A stretch of 7,944 nt of DNA, from positions 1 through 7,944 of the forward strand of contig JAJYOO010000093.1 in the NCBI GenBank assembly GCA_021796155.1, given 5' to 3'. The position numbers were made by a program, and so were the translations under genes. A model generated the notes under the pieces. That model was not told where the DNA came from. It worked only from the letters and a program-made list of their open reading frames with translations, and did not search any database. The stretch comes from Chloroflexota bacterium. Lineage in GTDB: Bacteria > Chloroflexota > Anaerolineae > Anaerolineales > Villigracilaceae. The first letter of the stretch is position 1; every line of letters starts with the position of its first letter. Below, piece after piece: positions 4,914-7,944 of the stretch.

Positions 4914-5921
4914 ATGTCAAAAGTCGCAATCAATGGCCTCGGTCGCATTGGTCGAGCTGCGCTGAAGATTGTTTTAGATACTCCTCAGTTGGAGTTGGTT
5001 GCTGTAAACGATATCGTCCCGGTTGAAAATATCGCCTATCTGTTGAAGTACGATACAGTCTATGGCAAGTATGGCCGGGAAGTTAAAAGCGATGGCCAAG
5101 ACTTGAATATCGCCGGTAAACGCTACCATTGCTATCACGAAAAAGATCCCTCTCGCCTGCCTTGGATCAGCTTGGGAGTGGACATCGTGCTGGAATGCAC
5201 GGGTGTCTTCGCAAAAAAGGAAGATTTGGCAAAACACATTCAGGCCGGGGCCCGATATGTAATTCTTTCTGCTCCAGCGAAAAGTGGAGGCGTGGCCACC
5301 GTGATTCATGGAGTAAACCCTCCTGACAGCGGCTTTCCTGAGATCATCTCTTGTGCAAGCTGCACAACCAATTCCATCACGCCCGTCATTGAAATCATAG
5401 GACGCCGGATTGGCGTTGAGAAAGCCATCATGACGACGATACATGCATATACCGCCTCTCAATCGTTGGTGGATGCTCCCAATAAAAATTATCGGCGCGG
5501 TCGCGCTGCTGGTGCTAGTCTAATCCCTGCATCCACAGGTGCTGCCATTGCCACGACCATGGTATTGCCTCAGTATAAAGGTCTCTTTGATGGGGTCGCG
5601 GTACGTGTCCCAGTGACAGTGGGTTCCATTTCCGATATCACCATGCTTACCAAACGTCAAACAAGCGTCGAGGAAGTAAATCAGATCTTTCGTGAGGAAG
5701 CCAGCAGTGACCGCTATAGAGGAATTCTGGCCGTGACGGATGACCCAATCGTTTCGGCCGATATTATCGGAGACGCTCACGCTTCCGTCGTGGACCTTGG
5801 GTTGACTCGCGTGGTGGATGGTAATTTGGTGAAGGTGATGAGCTGGTATGACAATGAATGGGGTTATACCCATCAACTGATTCGGGAGGCGGTCGAGATC
5901 GCCCAAACGATAACCAAATGA
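4914..5921 (+). CDS. gap: Glyceraldehyde-3-phosphate dehydrogenase, type I
   Basis: The 335-residue cytoplasmic enzyme oxidises glyceraldehyde 3-phosphate to 1,3-bisphosphoglycerate with NAD(P)+ in glycolysis or the reverse in gluconeogenesis. The Rossmann motif INGLGRIGR is at residues 6-14, N32-D33 favours NAD+, the catalytic C150 sits in SCASCTTN (146-153) and the base H177 in TTIHAYT. Further marks are RRGRAAGASLIPASTGAA, the VRVPV segment and the closing MSWYDNEWGYT. The family normally reads SNASCTTN; here Cys147 replaces that Asn, leaving a second cysteine three residues before the nucleophile. I chose ATG 4914 because AAGGAGA (4900-4906) lies seven bases upstream; an in-frame GTG at 4884 would add ten non-conserved residues. 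The cupin gene follows after 44 bases and may be co-transcribed. Confidence 0.95.
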   Translation: MSKVAINGLGRIGRAALKIVLDTPQLELVAVNDIVPVENIAYLLKYDTVYGKYGREVKSDGQDLNIAGKRYHCYHEKDPSRLPWISLGVDIVLECTGVFAKKEDLAKHIQAGARYVILSAPAKSGGVATVIHGVNPPDSGFPEIISCASCTTNSITPVIEIIGRRIGVEKAIMTTIHAYTASQSLVDAPNKNYRRGRAAGASLIPASTGAAIATTMVLPQYKGLFDGVAVRVPVTVGSISDITMLTKRQTSVEEVNQIFREEASSDRYRGILAVTDDPIVSADIIGDAHASVVDLGLTRVVDGNLVKVMSWYDNEWGYTHQLIREAVEIAQTITK

Positions 5922-5965
5922 ATCTTTGCTCAACGACAATCCTTCATGAACGAAAGGATGAAAAA

Positions 5966-6295
5966 ATGAAAGCCACAAAATTATTGGATAATCTGAAATT
6001 TGGGGATAAAGAACCCCGCGCTGAACCTATTTACTCCGCCAGGGATGGCCGCGCGATCCTTTTTTCGCTCAAGCCGGGTCAATCCATTCCTGAACATAAC
6101 GCGCCCAGCACACCATTCTTCGTGGTTGTCTTGAAGGGAAAAGGTGTCTTTGCCGGTGGCGACGGCGACACGCATACTTATGGACCAAATACACTGCTGG
6201 TATTTGACTCAGGCGAAAACCATTTGATCCGCGCCATCAATGAAGAGCTGGTTTTTATTGGATTCCTGCACGGTTCGCCCCTCGCTCAAAAATAA
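5966..6295 (+). CDS. Small single-domain cupin
   Basis: The 109-residue product fits a single beta-barrel cupin. Motif 1 is PGQSIPEHNAPSTPFFVVVLKGKG (residues 37-60) and motif 2 is YGPNTLLVFDSGENHLIRAI (72-91). Classical cupins bind metal with two His and one Glu in motif 1 and one His in motif 2. Here only H44 and H86 are obvious, so the metal site is reduced or uses other residues. I chose ATG 5966 because AAAGGA (5953-5958) lies seven bases upstream; an in-frame ATG at 5858 lies inside the GAPDH gene and would add a non-family extension. Small cupins range from sugar isomerases to ligand sensors, and nothing here fixes a substrate. Placement after GAPDH suggests co-transcription. Confidence 0.8.
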   Translation: MKATKLLDNLKFGDKEPRAEPIYSARDGRAILFSLKPGQSIPEHNAPSTPFFVVVLKGKGVFAGGDGDTHTYGPNTLLVFDSGENHLIRAINEELVFIGFLHGSPLAQK

Positions 6296-6312
6296 TGTTC
6301 ATTTCAAATGTC

Positions 6313-6364
6313 ACCCTGAGCTTCGCCCTGAGCGAAGTCGAAGGGGAAGCGAAGGGCCTCAGGT
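6313..6364. repeat. Intergenic palindromic repeat of the CCCTGAGC/GCGAAG type
   Basis: The segment folds as an imperfect palindrome. ACCCTGAG (6313-6320) pairs with CTCAGGT (6358-6364) with one bulged C, and CTTCGC (6321-6326) pairs with GCGAAG (6349-6354). A competing smaller hairpin pairs CTTCGC (6321-6326) with GCGAAG at 6332-6337 around CCTGA. CCCTGAGC occurs twice (6314-6321, 6326-6333). I recognise similar words as dispersed intergenic repeats in environmental bacterial genomes, Chloroflexota among them, but copy number cannot be judged here. It fills most of the gap between the cupin and sucA and may also attenuate or terminate transcription. Confidence 0.6.
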
Positions 6365-6428
6365 TTACGAGCAATGAGACTCTTCGGTCAAAGGGCACTC
6401 TCTCAGAGTAACGTAAGGAACAGAGTAC

Positions 6429-7944
6429 ATGAGTCTCGAACGCGAATTTCCTGGTCCAAACTACGGATACATCCTTGAGCTTTACGACCGCTATCAAAAG
6501 AATCCAGATGCAGTGGATGAGTCGACGCGCAGATTATTCAGTCAATGGAAGCCGACGTTCATTTCTGAATCGACGATTCAAGCGGGAATTGATCTGCGAA
6601 AACTGATCGGAGTTGTGAATCTTGCTCAAGCGATTCGTTCCTATGGATATTTGGCTGCCAAACTCAATCCGCTCAACGGTCATTCCGCGAACGATCCGAT
6701 ATTGACATTGGAGTTCCATAATTTAAGTCAGAATGATCTGTCGCAACTTCCAGCAGATTTGGTCGGCTTGCCAAACGATCATCGCGCGGGAAGTGCTTCG
6801 CAAGCCATCGAAACTTTGCGATCAATTTATTGCGGCGCGATTGGTTACGACTACGGTCATATCCGCAATCCTGAAGAACGAAGCTGGCTGCAGCAAGTCG
6901 CCGAGACGGGTCGCTTCCGTCCGCCGAAACGCGAGCTTGATAAGGCGCGGTTGCTCGACCGTCTAAGTCAGGTGGAAGCCTTCGAGATTTTCCTCAATCG
7001 CATTTATCCAGGAAAGACGCGCTTCTCCATCGAGGGACTCGACATGCTCGTTCCGATGCTGGATGAGATCATCAGCGAGGCCGCGCGTTCAAACATCTGT
7101 GCGATCCCGATTGGCATGGCGCATCGCGGACGATTGAATGTTCTGGCGCACATCCTGCAAATGCCATATGAACAAATTCTGGCGGAGTTCAAAGATCCGA
7201 AAGATCGCTCGCGAACGTGGGACGAACTCGGCTGGACGGGCGATGTGAAATATCATATGGGCGGATTCAAGTTGCCGCAAGGAACGGGTCACATTGATTT
7301 GGTTGTCAGTATGCCTGCCAATCCGAGCCACCTCGAGTTGATTGACCCTGTGATCCAAGGCATGGCGCGCGCCGCGGACAGCAAAGTGGATGTCGCTGGT
7401 GCTCCGCAATTTTTTGATAATGCATCATTGCCGATTTTGATTCACGGTGACGCGTCGTTCGTCGGACAGGGGATTGTCGCCGAGACATTGAACTTATCTC
7501 AACTGCCAGCTTATTACACGGGCGGCAGTCTGCATATCATCGCCAACAACCAACTAGGCTTCACCGCCACGGAAAAAGAATCGCGCAGCAGTCTGCACGC
7601 CAGCGACCTCGCAAAGGGATTCGAGATTCCCGTTATTCACGTTAATGCCGATGAATCTGAAGCCTGTATCGAGGCCGCTTATACCGCCATCGCGTATCGT
7701 CAGAAATTTCATAAAGATTTTGTTATTGATTTAATCGGTTATCGCCGCTATGGACATAACGAAGGCGATGAGCCGCGCTTCACTCAGCCGCTTATGTATC
7801 GCGAGATCGATGTGCATCCTTCCGTCAGAAAAATATGGGCATCGAAATTGGAGCGAGAAGGAAGCGTCAATCAAGATGAAGCGGAGAATTTTTTTCAAAA
7901 GTATCTGGATGAGTTGCAGGAAATCAATCAGAAGCTGGACGCGG
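6429..7944 (+). CDS. sucA: 2-oxoglutarate dehydrogenase E1 component (3' end beyond window)
   Basis: The first 505 codons of the thiamine-diphosphate E1 subunit are present and the frame is still open at the window's right edge. The enzyme decarboxylates 2-oxoglutarate in the TCA cycle and passes the succinyl group to lipoyl-E2. The N-terminal family segment YGYILELYDRYQKNPDAVDE (12-31) is the short region often involved in E2 contact. The catalytic part shows RFSIEGLD (198-205), GMAHRGRLNVLA (229-240), GDVKYHMGG (271-279), NPSHLE (298-303), the diphosphate/Mg region HGDASFVGQG (339-348), NNQLGFTA (373-380) and YRRYGHNEGDEP (438-449). Full-length E1 is about 930 residues, so roughly half is visible. 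TAAGGAA (6414-6420) lies eight bases before the ATG. The palindromic repeat upstream separates it from the cupin, suggesting its own transcription start, although no clear promoter was identified. A sucB-type E2 gene would be expected downstream. Confidence 0.95.
   Translation, partial: MSLEREFPGPNYGYILELYDRYQKNPDAVDESTRRLFSQWKPTFISESTIQAGIDLRKLIGVVNLAQAIRSYGYLAAKLNPLNGHSANDPILTLEFHNLSQNDLSQLPADLVGLPNDHRAGSASQAIETLRSIYCGAIGYDYGHIRNPEERSWLQQVAETGRFRPPKRELDKARLLDRLSQVEAFEIFLNRIYPGKTRFSIEGLDMLVPMLDEIISEAARSNICAIPIGMAHRGRLNVLAHILQMPYEQILAEFKDPKDRSRTWDELGWTGDVKYHMGGFKLPQGTGHIDLVVSMPANPSHLELIDPVIQGMARAADSKVDVAGAPQFFDNASLPILIHGDASFVGQGIVAETLNLSQLPAYYTGGSLHIIANNQLGFTATEKESRSSLHASDLAKGFEIPVIHVNADESEACIEAAYTAIAYRQKFHKDFVIDLIGYRRYGHNEGDEPRFTQPLMYREIDVHPSVRKIWASKLEREGSVNQDEAENFFQKYLDELQEINQKLDA

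Noticed and set aside
1..7944. CRISPR array, complete insertion sequence, transposase or integrase gene.
   Set aside because: No regularly spaced long repeats and no transposase or recombinase motifs were found on either strand.

Overview
The window is a bacterial fragment with every recognisable gene on the + strand. UGA is a normal stop here: five of the eight genes whose ends are visible use it. The lineage cannot be fixed from this sequence alone. The style of the genes, the moderate GC content and an intergenic palindrome built from CCCTGAGC/GCGAAG units remind me of Chloroflexota (Anaerolineae-like) genomes, but this is a weak inference.

Left part (1-1600): a signalling region. It holds the last 48 codons of what looks like a sensor histidine kinase, then an OmpR/PhoB-type response regulator (170-958) with its terminator, and three hexamers spaced exactly 10 bp apart that look like an operator. 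A second receiver-domain gene (1090-1569) follows. Its 3' end runs into the 3' end of a tRNA gene (T-arm plus acceptor strand, about 1521-1548), followed by a strong hairpin terminator. No 5' tRNA half is present, so this looks like an attachment-site scar that truncated the second regulator and joined two unrelated pieces of DNA.

Middle (1600-2014): an AT-rich stretch with no convincing gene. It contains a perfect palindrome with 10-bp arms and, just before the next gene, an inverted repeat around a weak promoter-like sequence.

Right part (2015-4275): a compact three-gene run. It encodes a PEP mutase/isocitrate lyase superfamily protein, a GTP cyclohydrolase I (folE), and a DsbA/FrnE-like thioredoxin-fold oxidoreductase. 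This last gene is the most interesting object in the window. An in-frame UGA (3628-3630) sits exactly where the first cysteine of the CPWC redox motif belongs, the reading frame is intact on both sides, and a good ribosome binding site precedes the ATG at 3580. It is a strong candidate selenoprotein (U-P-W-C), with a possible SECIS-like hairpin just downstream. Automatic gene callers would start it late, at GTG 3652, and lose the active site.

Far right (4421-7944): an AhpD/carboxymuconolactone decarboxylase-like protein that keeps CxxC but has Tyr in place of the usual His, a type I glyceraldehyde-3-phosphate dehydrogenase, a small cupin, an intergenic palindromic repeat, and the first 505 codons of a 2-oxoglutarate dehydrogenase E1 (sucA) that runs off the window. 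Glycolytic and TCA-cycle enzymes are thus mixed with thiol-redox proteins. A shared redox theme is possible but not shown.
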